DNA from: Mesaphorura yosii
Lineage: Eukaryota > Arthropoda > Collembola > Poduromorpha > Tullbergiidae
Assembly (NCBI GenBank): GCA_009869945.1
Contig: WIXG01000159.1
Coordinates: 106,685-170,684, forward strand
DNA: 64,000 nt
Direction of reading: 5' to 3'
Part shown: positions 41,096 to 53,785 of the stretch, piece by piece
Layout: each line of letters starts with the position of its first letter
How positions within the stretch are numbered: the stretch's first letter is position 1
Made by a program: the position numbers and the translations under genes
The notes under the pieces: model-generated
What the model saw: only the letters and a program-made list of their open reading frames with translations
Databases searched by the model: none
What the model was told of the DNA's origin: nothing

Positions 41096-44002
41096 CCTCG
41101 TCCTCAGAATGGTAAATGTTCAATTTGAGCTCGATTCTGAGAATTTCAGACAGGGCACGCAGGTGACGACACCCAAAACTAATACTTTGAAGTGCGAAGC
41201 TGTGAAGTTGTGAATTGTGTGAAGCATCAACTAATGAAGCAGCTTAACTTATGAATTTTTGCATGTTCATTTTCATTGCAAAATGTGAATTTTATCGCAC
41301 TTGCCTTAACAATGAAATTCACGAAACCGGATTCGTACTGTGCGTTTTCTATTCAACCAAGGTGGTCTGGTCAGTTTGGTGGCACTTGTCAACGTTTTAT
41401 TATAAACTAATCAAGAAGTGAACAATGGCTTCCACAATTTAACACAATTCTCTGTTATTCTGTGGTGCATTACCGTACTTTACTCTTGATTGGAGTGTGA
41501 ACGCAAGGCACGGTAAGCACGGGAATCGCAAGAGCGACTGACTTTTACTCACTTGATTCCCAAACTTGTTTATTGATGTCATGTCTCGAGTTAGTAGAAC
41601 ATGACAATTACAATGGAAGTGGTCCTGAAAGAGTTTCATCTGAGGAGACGAATCCCACCTTAAATTTCAACAATACGCCTTCTCCCATTCATTGTCAATA
41701 ACATTTTTGACTGAACTCTGACTTTCAATGAATGTCATACCTTTCCTTCTTTTCCTTTCCCTGCCTTTTTCTGTTGCCTGTCTGAATTAAAGCAGCTCAC
41801 CAATTTGTACCTTAAAATTTCTAAATTCAGGCCGGCATGCATACGTAATTCAAATTCAGCATTTGAACCGAGCTGTGCCTTGTCGTTTGATTTGAGCGAA
41901 AGGTGACACTCTCCTGAAACGAACTTTTGTCTCATTCTTCCATGTCAAAAAGTTAACAAGATGGTTTTTCTCACTCGCAACTCGCTGATGACGTATTCAA
42001 TGAAATATTATAATGCAACCTTGCACACAACCGCCGCATTGCATTGTAGGCGGTTCATAAGGCTTGTGAGACACATCATCGCACCACACGATTTTCAGAC
42101 TTGCCACCCAAAGCTTAAAATGTGATACCAGCGGAGAAGGAATTTCTGGACAAGAGTCGCAGTCACAGGCGCAACTTGGGTTCAGCTCAAATCAAGTCAG
42201 AGTCAGGTACAGACTCGGTCTGCCGCATATATCATTCATCCGCGCACTGGTCAGATGCGTACTGTTTGCTCTGACCTAATCGGGTGCAGAAAGCTTTAAA
42301 GGTGCTTGCTTGCTCACTTTTCAATAATCCACAGACGAAGTACAAGAATGAGCAAGGCTACGCTACGCAACACTCAGCCAAGCTAGCAATTTAACTTGAA
42401 ATCTTTCCGAAGATGAAAGAGATGAGAAACCTGCTTGCCTGCCCGTTTGACGTGAAAAGGTGTTTAATATTGGTTGACACTTCATCAAGTTGAGGAAAAT
42501 GAGAAAATGCACATAAAATATCTCGTTCTTGCTACTCGCTGACCCGATGACTTTTTGTCTCTCGCTGTACAAGGACCAAGATGATGAAAGGTTGCGCTGT
42601 GTAATATTCATTTGAAAGTTCGACTGATGGTATCTCATCTCACGCTTTAGTGCGATTGTGTTTGCGAGGTGGATTGTCAGTGAGCAGGCTTTGAACAATT
42701 TTCTCACCAACACCAACCTTCTCAACGGGGTCAAGTAGGAAAGCAACTCTGAACCGTTTCCAGGAATCGGTCGACTTCTTAAATTCTTGAGATTCTTGGC
42801 GATTTGTGCTGATCGAGAGTTTCAAATCTCAGGACTTTGCCCAACTGCTCTCGGAAGGCTATGACTACAAATGCCAGCGAAAAACGTGATCTTTTTATTG
42901 GCTACTCTATTACTTCATACACCATGAAAGATATTGACGGTGTTTATCTTTCAGCACATGCTCTTCTCTTTACACTACTGCCTCCGCATCCCACTTCACA
43001 CAATGCGAAGCACAAAATGAGCAAGGCGATAAAATACAATTATTTATGATAATCATTTTCTTTAAATCAAAATGACAAGCAGTACCAAATCAAAGCGTAC
43101 GCATTCGTGCACTATGGCCAGTTTTGGCACAAGTTCCTTTGTTAATTCAATTAAATTTCTTTCAAGCACAGAGGCCTACGACTTACAAGTCGCAATTACC
43201 TGATTATCATAAGCAGACAGAAACTATCAACAAGAAATCTTGTAATAAAATATAATTTATGGATTCGACCACAAACTGCTTAGCTAATGGCTCGTTTATT
43301 TGGGTGAGTGTCCACTCTGGCTTGTCTTCGCGGTTTACTGCTGTGCCCAGTCCTCAGCTGCTTGACTTTCATGTGGAAAATTTCTTCAGGACCAAGCAGA
43401 GACGTCATCAACATAAACGAATACGGACAAGATATAAGAACAACTATTCAGTAATTCTTAATTCCTGTTTCGGTACAATTTATTAGCAATATTTGTATGT
43501 TCATCATTTAGTATCCTGCTTAAATGTTACGCAACAGCAATGATAATCATACCTTTATAGGCCGAATTCATTTCATTGTGTCATGCATTCGCCTGAGCGA
43601 TGGACCGATGGAACGTTCCATGCATTCTGGCTTTCGCTGAAAGTTGAGACCAGAAGTCTACTTGTTACAGTAGAAATAATTGTTAAATATGACCAATATG
43701 AATGATTGAATAGATTATTCATTCTATTCAGAGTAGGAACCAGGGATGTGCACAGCAGATATACTAGTAGCAAGAATTTCGACTCAAAATGGCCCTCGTG
43801 TACTAAAACAAGTTCCAACCGAAAGACAAAAGCTGTCATAAAAGTTTTGTCTACACTGAGTTCGTTCTCCGCAGTGCAGAAGTGTAAAATCCTCCTGTGC
43901 AAAGAAGCTTAATGGGATAATTATCGTTAAGCCATCTAAATGCTAATTAATGCTTCTATTTGCGCAGCAGATATGGAAATATGCAAATGACACTTCTCCG
44001 CA

Positions 44003-44338
44003 GTTTCAAACTTTCCCCGAGCGTCGTGCGCGAACTGTGGAATGTTCTCATTGAGTTTTTTCCACACGTTTCCATTATGGGCTCTCATCATCGTCATTCT
44101 CAATGTCTCAGCTCGGAATTACCACGTCTTCTCCTCGGCCATCTTTTCCAACAAGACCATGCCGCTCCAATTTTGGGAATGCTGGGACTATCTCCCAGTA
44201 ACCCAACGAGAAACTGCTACCGCCTTCGTATATTTGTGACAAAAGACATTTTAAGCCCCAAGTGTACTTCATCTTTCATATCTACGCACTAATCGCTGCA
44301 TCCACAGTCTCAGGTCTCTTTTCGCAAGTTTAGGAGCA
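44003..44338 (+). other. Unassigned coding-like island, possibly two exons of a membrane protein
   Basis: After a plausible acceptor (CTTCTCCGCAG ending at 44002-44003) a frame runs to about 44197 with C/G-ending codons unlike its surroundings. It includes CANCG, a hydrophobic span (PLWALIIVILNV) and FWECWDYLP. GTAACC at 44198 could be a donor. After a TTTTAAG acceptor near 44255 the frame continues with VYFIFHIYALIAASTVSG, another hydrophobic span, ending at TAG near 44338. The implied intron of about 58 nt is close to the local intron range. I recognise no family with confidence. The start, further exons and function are unknown, and it could be a decayed gene. Confidence 0.3.
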
Positions 44339-47300
44339 ACTGAACCGCGCACGAAATGTGCTTTGCCCATGGTTCTACTAAGTCCGCAACGTTTTTCGGC
44401 CACATTGGGTCTCCGATGATTTGCCACAATGACGGTAATACTGATGCAGTGGATTCCTTCCTTTCGATTTGTCGCATCTGTACACTGCAAACTTCTTTTA
44501 CAATACGGGGACAAATACCGTAACTATGCGTAGGTGTCAGTTTCTTGAACATCCATATGCATCGCACCACCACTTATTGGAAGCTTTGATTGCGACGTGC
44601 GAAGCTTCTGCTAACTAAACTCTACAAATATGAATCTACAAGCATTAATTACAACAAATTTTGGTAACAAAGTTGTTCAACAACGTGAACAAAGAACCCT
44701 GCCAAGCATTTTAGTGTGAGTTGAAGGGTGGGTGTGGTTGCATTGTGTGGCATAAGCACTTAACCACACACTCGCACTTTTATAAAGCCCCTCGGTTCAA
44801 TAAAATGTCAAATTAAAGGAGGATGCACAGATTTACGCGTCAGATAGAATCCAGCGCCACATTCAGGAGCGAGAGTATGGAAGGCGCAACGCAACGCGAA
44901 TTACAAGGCTTAAGAGTTCGTACGAGTGCCGTGCCAGTGAGACTGCGACAGCTCGCAAACAAGAATCTGGCTGAGAAAGGATTTCAACAACAAATCCACA
45001 AAAAGATTAACTCGGACGGACAATGCAGTGTACCACGCACCCAAAAAAAATCTTGTTCGTCAGACTGACGGTCAGGCTGAGAACGAGCAGCAGCAGCAGT
45101 GAATAGACAAGAGCATTAAAATATTATTCTTGTTATTAGCTCATGAGCTCATCTGTGTAAAGAGTTTTATTAAGAGAAAGGATAAACAAATCACGTAACA
45201 AATGTAGAGAGATTTTTCCGATTTAAATGTCTAGCGAAGAGAAAAGGGATTCGACTTGGCGTGGCTTTAAATGGATCCGGCGAGGGACGTCGGGACGACG
45301 ACGGCGGCGTGACGCGGAGGAGAGAGCATGCAAGCATGCGTGCGATGGGAAGACAAAACACAATTTAGGCCCAGTCCAAATCCAAATTGACTTGACTTGG
45401 GTGGGCGCATATGGTGTCCATGTCGGTACTAATTTAATAACACCACAACAACTCTACTCATAGTAAACTGGGTACAGAACAGTGGCAATTCAGAGAGTGG
45501 TCCTATTTCTGTCAATATTAAATACATGTTGAGCATGTTTAATGAAATTTAATGGTTAATGGTTCAAGTGCAGGCTGCAGCTGATGAGTGGACAACTTCA
45601 TCCAATGCAACTCAATTTGTTACTGCTGACTGCTCTGACGTTATAACTGGACTCTGTGCATCATTTCACTCGACAACTCTGCGTGGCCATTGCTTTTGCG
45701 TTTTATGGGTTTTCCAACTGCTGCCACGTCGATCGTGTGAATTGAAACGCGAGGTTCGTACAGTCCTTAGTTGGCAGTTATGAAACCTGAAGTTGTCCAT
45801 GAAGATGATTGAACAGTCATGCGACTGCGTACTGAAGTTAACTGAAGTCGAATTACACGGGAATACAGACAAGGTAATTTATTTTAAAAAATCTTTCGCG
45901 TTCTGTTGAATTAAATCCTCCAATTAGAACTGGAAACTGACGCTAGTAACATTTTCTTTTTCTTGTAAATGAATTTATGAATACAAAGAAGGTGAGCGAC
46001 TCGAGTGATTCATATTGAAATGTCTCAATTCCACCGCTTCAAAATTCAATTTTATTTTGAAATTGACTATTGAACTGTGCTTCAATTAAACACAGCGCAC
46101 AAAATTAGCGAAGAAGAAATGTAATTACAATTTAGTGCCACTGCGCTCTAGTCAAAATAATATAATTCCAATGAACCTGAGCTTTAATTTCTCTGCTCCG
46201 ATGTGCTCTAGCTACTGACGCTACAGAATGAGCAATCTTATTATGGCAATGATTTGGCCGCTCCTTCTATTAGCATAAAATCTTTACTTTTTTTCCTAAT
46301 TAAGATCGGAATTTGCTCACGCATTTCACATTCGACCCTGTTAAGAATTATTTAATGCTTAAGCACCGCGTGCATTCAATTCCATTAAAAGATTTCTTTT
46401 CTCAGCTCTCATCAAGTCTGCTACATCTGCTGCTACTGCCAAAGTGTTCCCCCATTGAGATTGCTCTCGCTCTCGGTCTTCGGCCATAAAATCCGATGGC
46501 AGTCGCAGACGCAAGTGGAACTTATTTCACGCATTTGTCATTCTCTAGTCTAGTCGCTTGACTTTCCCTTGCCCTTTCATGCACATTCACTCGCAGCCAG
46601 TGTGCTGGGGGAAAGCTTGACACTCTTCTGCCTCGTCCATGGCTAATTGGTCTCATCCTTCTCATTCAAGAGAAGATATACGAATTAACTTCATTTTTAT
46701 GCCCGTCTCTGGGCGAGAAATAAAGTCCGAGGGCGACGGATTCCCTCTCTCCGGCAGTTAATAATATGTAAATTTGATCAGCAGTGTACACGGCACGCCA
46801 CGCCATGTACCATAATAATGATAATTTAATACCACCGAAAGAGTTACTTGTCTCTCAATCGTCTATGCTAGTGAGGCACAATGCACAAAAAAGGGCGCGC
46901 GAGAAAATAGACACTGCGGAATTGCCAAGTTGCTCATCCTCACGATCCCTTGAGGGAATTACGGGCAAAGTGTACGTCAACGTCAACTGGAATTATCGTG
47001 CACGCGTTCCTTTCATTGCGATTCTACTCTTCCTCATTTTCCGTTCCCACTGATATCATTTTACGGTTGCTGTAATTCCTCCCCAATTTTTGTCCCGGAT
47101 TCGTATATGAATTAGTGCGACTGGCAGTCTCATGCCGCGTGCACCATCTTTCATTTTAGTCCAGAACTGATTCTAAATACTCTAGTAAACTTGACTGACT
47201 GTTGACTTGACTCGGCTCGGGCCAGGTTCAGGAATTTCGGGAATTAAAATATCATGTTACAATTCCACAATTACCCGAGATCGCATTCCTTTCCTTGCTT

Positions 47301-48364
47301 CACGCTTCTTTGTATCTTCTTTGAGCTTTTTTACATTACATCATCAATCACATTAAAAAATAATTTTAAACTGTCAAAATTCAAAAATTCAGTAGCTCCA
47401 GATCCAGTTTAAACGAGCATTTCTCAAATATGTAAGCATACACATTGACTTTTGACCGTGCGAGTTTGTGTTTGTGCCTCTTTTGTGCTCGCAGCGGTCA
47501 GTGAATCAGAGTCGCTGGCATTTTGGGCCAGAAGATGAATAGGCCTGTGAAACCTGTTTTTCACAATTCACGTCGTACGTCGTACATCGTAATATGAAAT
47601 GATTTCAATTTCTTTGTATTTCAATAACTCCCAAGCAATTGTTAACAAGTCGCTTGCTTCTCCAAATGCTTTGAGTTTATTTGTGTTTAAGTTTAGTTTG
47701 AGTTTGAAGAATAAAATAGGAAACAGAAACAGGCAGTGTGTTAATAGAAATGATGGAGTGACAGTGACATATTTAATATTAGCATTACAAATACAAGCGT
47801 TACCCAAGTCGTTGCGGTTTACGATTCCCAGTTTATTAATTTAAGGCCCATGTTTTAGATTCAGAGTCAAGGAGTTTCGGACGTTCAACACCGTGCATAA
47901 TGGGGGCTCAACGAAACTGGCAAGGCAGGGCATGAAAGGGTACGCGTCCGGGCTCCGTAATCAAAGCAAAAGTATCGAAGGTAAAATAATAAAAGCAGTT
48001 AAGCCGGCGAGTCAGAATGTCTGCCTCTCAGCCAGACTACGTGGCCCTTGTGACAGGTTCAAGATAAAAATCAAGAAAGAAATGAAAGTATCACAGTTGT
48101 TGTCTTACAAGCAAATACAAGTATTTATCCGGTTAGCCACTTCTACGGTGAATATCTAATAAGAAACTGATCTCGACCTGGCTGGAGACTAATATGTGAT
48201 GTGATGCTGGAAAAAATCGCCTGTCATACAAGCCGTGTTTCTCTTAATACGCAACGCACTTGTGTGATACAAATTCGAATTTGTTATCCCTTCTTTCCTT
48301 CTACGGCCTACTGCGAATCCCTTCAAAGTCACTTTTGTCCGTCTTTTGTCTGGGGAAATCGGTG

Positions 48365-48375
48365 GTACGCGTACG
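48365..48375. repeat. GTACGCGTACG palindromic word, copy 2
   Basis: An exact copy followed by TG, which also creates TACGTG, the core bound by bHLH-PAS dimers. That reading is only a suggestion. Confidence 0.6.
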
Positions 48376-50065
48376 TGTTTGAACCCTTCTTGACTCGTAC
48401 ACTGCTGTTGAGATTGAGAATGCGTCTGCTGCCTGCCTGTCTTTCATATTCATACTTCCATACCTTTGCATAATTTGTATTCGATTTCCGTGCTCCGCCA
48501 CGAAAAATATGCCAACAATTACGAAGGCATCCGTTGTGAATACAGAGTTGAAGCTATATGTCGATGAAAAGCGTCCTCACTGGAGGAATTTGGAATAAAT
48601 TTACAGATGGATGCAATTTAAACTACGAAACTTGCGATGAACCAACAGCTTTGATACTAGATTGAAGCAGAAGCTTCAAGTGACGAAATACGAAATTCTA
48701 TTAAACGCGCGATTGAAGAATTTGAGCCATTTAGGAGATAATCCACATGTTAGATTGGGTTCGTCCTGCAGGCTTACAACTTCTTTACAAAAGCTTCAGC
48801 TTTCACTCTCTTTCATATTGGAAGACTCGCTCCAATTCATTTTCTATTTCAAAATCCGATGGCTAAATGGATTTCTACGTCTTAGGCATTTCGATTTTGA
48901 CAATCCGTCGTAAGCTAGTCGATCCAAATTCCGACACTTCAATTTGAGGTTTGGATCGACACCGACAGCGCTGAACACAATAAGTTACTTTAAAAGCTTC
49001 CTCGCCCTGATGCTACCTGATAACAGATTTAAAGCTGTTTCCGGTATGCTGCTGCCTTTCAATGCACTATTCATTTACGCTTTCTGGTTCCAATTCAAGT
49101 TTTTAACAGACTGACCACTTTGACTTTGACACTTGACGTGTGGCCCTATCATCGACAAATCATGCGCACGGATGAACATTTCTTTTTTGTTTCTAAAAAT
49201 CAGAGGTTGGCAGGTTCAGGACGGTAAGACGGCTAAATTGAAATGCAACACAATGGAACACGAAAATGAAAGACTTGAAAATGCATTGAAATAGAAAGAA
49301 GATGCATCGATTACTTAACAATCAACTTATAAATTCCAATTTGAGAAGAAGACACGGACACGCAAAGGCAACGGCAGCAGATGATAAGACCACCGAGGAA
49401 GATTTGCTCACATGCAGATGCGGGCGAGCTCGCTCTAAAGCTTGCTCCATCCAGCCAAATTCATTCCTTCCTTTGTTGGCGAGTAAATCTTGTGATTGTC
49501 ATTCGCTGCTGAGGAACTCGATTTGATTGAACCTGCAGATTCAATTTGTACTTATCTGCAACATTTCCTTGGTTTTAATCGTAAGGGCCGGCCGGACCAA
49601 GGGTCGTGTAATTGTCATGCTTGCAATGTCTCAGTCAAAGTCAGTCATTCCATGGATTTTCCTTATCAGATTATGGCCTGGAAAGTGAAGAAAGTTGAAT
49701 GGGCGATGTGCAAGCAAACGTGCACTGTGCATGTGATTCTCGTAATCATTATTCATGGACCCAAAGCCAAAAGCCCAAAGCCAAGATAAAAAAGATCAAT
49801 CTTTCTTCCCTCTAAATTATCAACTCTGAATGAAAATTGACTCTTGGCTCTTGCACGCGCACTTGTCCTGCCGTACTTTACTTGATGAAATATGAAAAGA
49901 TAAAATATCATTCTTGAAAGATTGAAACCCCACCTCGTCATCATCATCATCATTTTCCTCGTCTTTTCCTGAATTGCACTGCACTTGAACGTTGAGCTGA
50001 GGCTGAGCGTTGACTTCTTTATTCTACACTTTTTGAATTTCTTATCAACTCATCAATTGCAAGTA

Positions 50066-50076
50066 GTACGCGTACG
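50066..50076. repeat. GTACGCGTACG palindromic word, copy 3
   Basis: An exact copy in intergenic DNA with no gene adjacent. Confidence 0.6.
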
Positions 50077-53000
50077 CTCACTCTATAATGACTCTTAGCA
50101 CGCAACAATACAATTCAATTCTCCCAAATGCAATACATCAAAAGTCAAGTCAAGATTTGTGATCCTCATCGTCCGAGAGAAGCACAAGACAATTTTATTA
50201 TTGATTACTTTGACCGCAGCATGGAACTCGAGAAAAACACAATGTTGATGATGATTTGAACATTCCGACGCACGCTGCACTGCACGCGGACCGAGCTTGA
50301 TGCCTGGCACTCGCGAGTGATGGCACGCAGCATCAGTTAATTTGAATAAATAAATGCGTTATGCTGCTAGAAATGTGAAACAGTGTGGGACTCATTGACA
50401 AATCAGTAGGTGAGCAGTGTACCCTGCAAAATATAAACAAGGGCTCCAACCCGCGTAAGACAACGCAATGTTGTAATTCAATCGATTTCATCTCTTGCGA
50501 GAAGTGGCAAGGCAGTGGCAGAACAAGAAGCCAAAAGTAGTGCTTTCTTAATTGACCATTGTTTGCCAGAGAGTCCAGAAGCCAAAACATCATTTCAGAG
50601 CAATATTTCATGCTTCAACGCAGTGCGAGTGCGGGTCTCAAATTTAATCTCATCTTCCTCTGCTGGAGAAATCTTTGGGCCATCGTATGCAAATCAGGAG
50701 TCCATACATTCTTGGAGGAAGAATTTAAAGAATGAAGTGGGCTCCATATCGCATCACATCACATCAATGTTGTGATTTTGATTGACGAAATGTGTACTTT
50801 GGCACGTGATTTGTGGCTACAATGATGACCCCGGCACAGCGAAGGGTAAAAGTCATCAGTAGACACTTCGACTTATTGCTTGATCTCCCATCATGCCTGA
50901 ATTAATAAATAATTTAAAAAGTAAACAGGGATTGATCGATCTCTTGAACTCATGGTCGGGAGTGCTCTGTTGGTGCACAACTGCGTATCAAAACGATCTT
51001 GGTACTGCCAGTCGAGGAACAATGCACTGGAAGGCAATAGAAATCCTGCCATAAACGCCTGGCAAGTAAACTCCGGGGTTCTACTCGTTAATTTTATACC
51101 AGGTTTATGATCGGAGCGTGATCAACATAAAATACACTTTTATAAAGAAACTAGTACGTAATTTTATTTTTATATTTACACGTCAACAAACGTCACATTT
51201 CATTCTTCGCGCGGTTAAACTTGTCATTGATGCTGTCATTCCCCGAGTCCACACTGTAACTTGATATTTTGATTCAAGGGGGTGAAAATCACTTGTGGCA
51301 GTGGTTCGCCAGGCGGAACTCACCTGGAGTCCACGGAGCTGGAAAAACGTGAAATCTAAATAGTACAAAACTGGAGGAAAATAGTAGAAAAAGCGATTTC
51401 CACATCCCAGAACTCAAAACTGTGTCATATTGCCATGTTTAGATTGCTTCTTAGTCCATTTTGCGCTCTGAGGATTGGAAAGTCATGACGGCATCATATT
51501 TTACAAGGCAGGCAGCCAACCAGTCGCAGTCACTGGAGTCGGCTTGTCACAATCGTGTGGCAGTGTGACAATGTGTGACTTTGCATATTTCCCATTGTGG
51601 CTTTTGACGCGACTCATGCTGTGTGTGGTGCATGAAATTGAAAATGTCCGGTGCACGACGCGAAGTCGGCTCGGTGTTAAAATACGATACCGCTGCTGAT
51701 GCAGCAGAGGAAGCGAGAGCACGTAAAATCTAATTTATTCCACAACAATTCACGAGACAATAAAGAGTCATGTCAACTCGATTACTTGGCTGTTGCTAGC
51801 CACAGGTTCACAGGCACAGTTACAGAATTTCATAGTTTGTATCTCGCTTGATTCATCAGGATACGGTCGTCGAAGTCGCAGCGGTAGACTTTCGTGCTAA
51901 CTTGTTAACTTCTAATTGTGAGCGCACACAATAACTCTTTCGTGAAATTCAAATTCACGACGCGCGAAGAATCAATTATGCGTTTGTTAACATTCTTTAG
52001 CGCTATATTATCATTTCGTCATTGTCAACTCAAAGACGCTCTTTGCTTTAAAGAAAGTCGCCTTCATCACGTACCTGTGCCTTACTGATTCGGCTGAAGC
52101 GTGAGCGTCACACAAAATCAAATTCCCATTTAGATTTAGTGGTGCGGATTTAGATATTTGTGAACTGCTGGTGGATGATGACACGATGACGCGTAAGAAG
52201 GTAATTAAGACGTATAATTCTGAACAAACAATGAAGTGATCATGACTTGCACAAAGTCGAAAGCAAGCAAGCTGCGCGCATAAAACGTACAAATTCATTC
52301 TTATTCCGAGAGTGACAAAGGTCAAATATTGAAGACGTTGATGCAGCAGCTCACCAGTTCACTTAAAATCTTTGGCCTGGCCACAAAGAGCGAGCGACTG
52401 AACAGTTGAAATTGTACATTGAGATCGAATGTTGAGATAAATCAAGTAACAAATCTCAAGCTGCAAGTGCTCTGATGCTGAGGTTAGACGTTTGGCTTTT
52501 CAATTGAACGATCTTCCCACTCCACCATTCGCCATGTAACTTACTGAATGCGAACGCTCCTCGCTTTGTGGCCCCATAAATTGTGTTGTAGAGTGCTGAA
52601 TTTATTGTCACGAATTAGCGTTCTCGTGGCGTGGCAGAAAGGAGGAGAGTTTACACAGCAAGTGAAGGTTTGCCACCTAAAATAGACAGCCGAGCCTGGC
52701 CATCGAATGTGATACAAAGAGTTTGCTTTTGGAGTGGCGGCTAATCAGAGTTCTCGATCTCTCTCCTCACTTTTTATGTCCGTGGACATTTCGATTCTTT
52801 AAAGTTTCCCATTAGAAATCTCACACTTCACCGCGGGTAGGATCTGAATGTCCTGCTGATGTGATGAAGCCAACCATTTTATCCCATTTGCTTTTGTATT
52901 CATTGCCACCTTACAAATAGAATGCGTTTCTCTCAACATTTGCTCTTTGCTGCCCTTTCCATTCCATTCTATTCTGGCATGTCAATGAATGTCGTGCTTA

Positions 53001-53220
53001 GTCTATTTCACAATTTGTTGCTGCATGGTTGCTTCGAGCGAGTCCATTTTCGTCTGGAATTTCAAGCATACAAGGTACGAGGCTGCTTTCATAGGTTTCG
53101 AATAAAAAATTCGCCAACCGCTTGCCATCGAGTTGCGTTGGTCGACTAAAAATTGAGTTAATAAAATCCTCTTATTACTCCTTATCTGCCCACAAATGAT
53201 TATATTGAGACAATTTTCCA

Positions 53221-53306
53221 GGAGCAATTTGCTTGGAAACAGTTTGCCTGGAAAAAATTTGCCGGGAACAATTTACTTGAAAGAATTTGACTGGAAACAA
53301 TCTATT
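53221..53306 (+). repeat. Minisatellite, about six 15-nt units
   Basis: Consecutive units approximate GGAACAATTTGCCTG: GGAGCAATTTGCTTG, GAAACAGTTTGCCTG, GAAAAAATTTGCCGG, then two 14-nt units and a partial one. The period is a multiple of three, and one plus-strand frame reads LPG-type pentapeptides (NSLPG, KNLPG). The surrounding frame has no other coding features, so I regard it as a non-coding tandem repeat. Confidence 0.75.
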
Positions 53307-53774
53307 GTCCTGGTACAACTTTGTAATTGCCTAGATATTCTTGGAAGCTCCGATCTTTTTGCATTTCCAACACCATAAACTAGGTTCGGATCGCTAAAAG
53401 CGATCTATGTGCGTAGGTGACTGTTGACTGCTTCTTCTAGTCAGCAGCGGAATAATGTTAGAAGGTTGCTTGCATTGAATCCTTTTCCCATTCACAACTC
53501 CTGATGACTATGATTGCCTGATGCTTGAATTTGAACGTAGAAATTAGTATGCATTCTGATAAATACATTACAAATGACCAGGCATTCACGCATTGCATTG
53601 CACACACGCCAGCAGACAACAGCACTCATTATTAATGAGTGTCACTTATTTCGCATGGCATGGCATGATTGATATCTTGTTTCTTTCATTCATAACATCA
53701 TCAAACAAACGATGCTTCGCTCTCGCGCATCGCATCACGCTTGATAACAATGAGTGTCTTCAATCATCTGTACC

Positions 53775-53785
53775 GTACGCGTACG
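53775..53785. repeat. GTACGCGTACG palindromic word, copy 4
   Basis: An exact copy, like copies 1 and 3 followed by C. Confidence 0.6.

Noticed and set aside
52922-53149. 75-codon ATG frame with a hydrophobic start resembling a signal peptide
   Set aside because: No cleavage-site logic, no downstream domain and no poly(A) or splice support.
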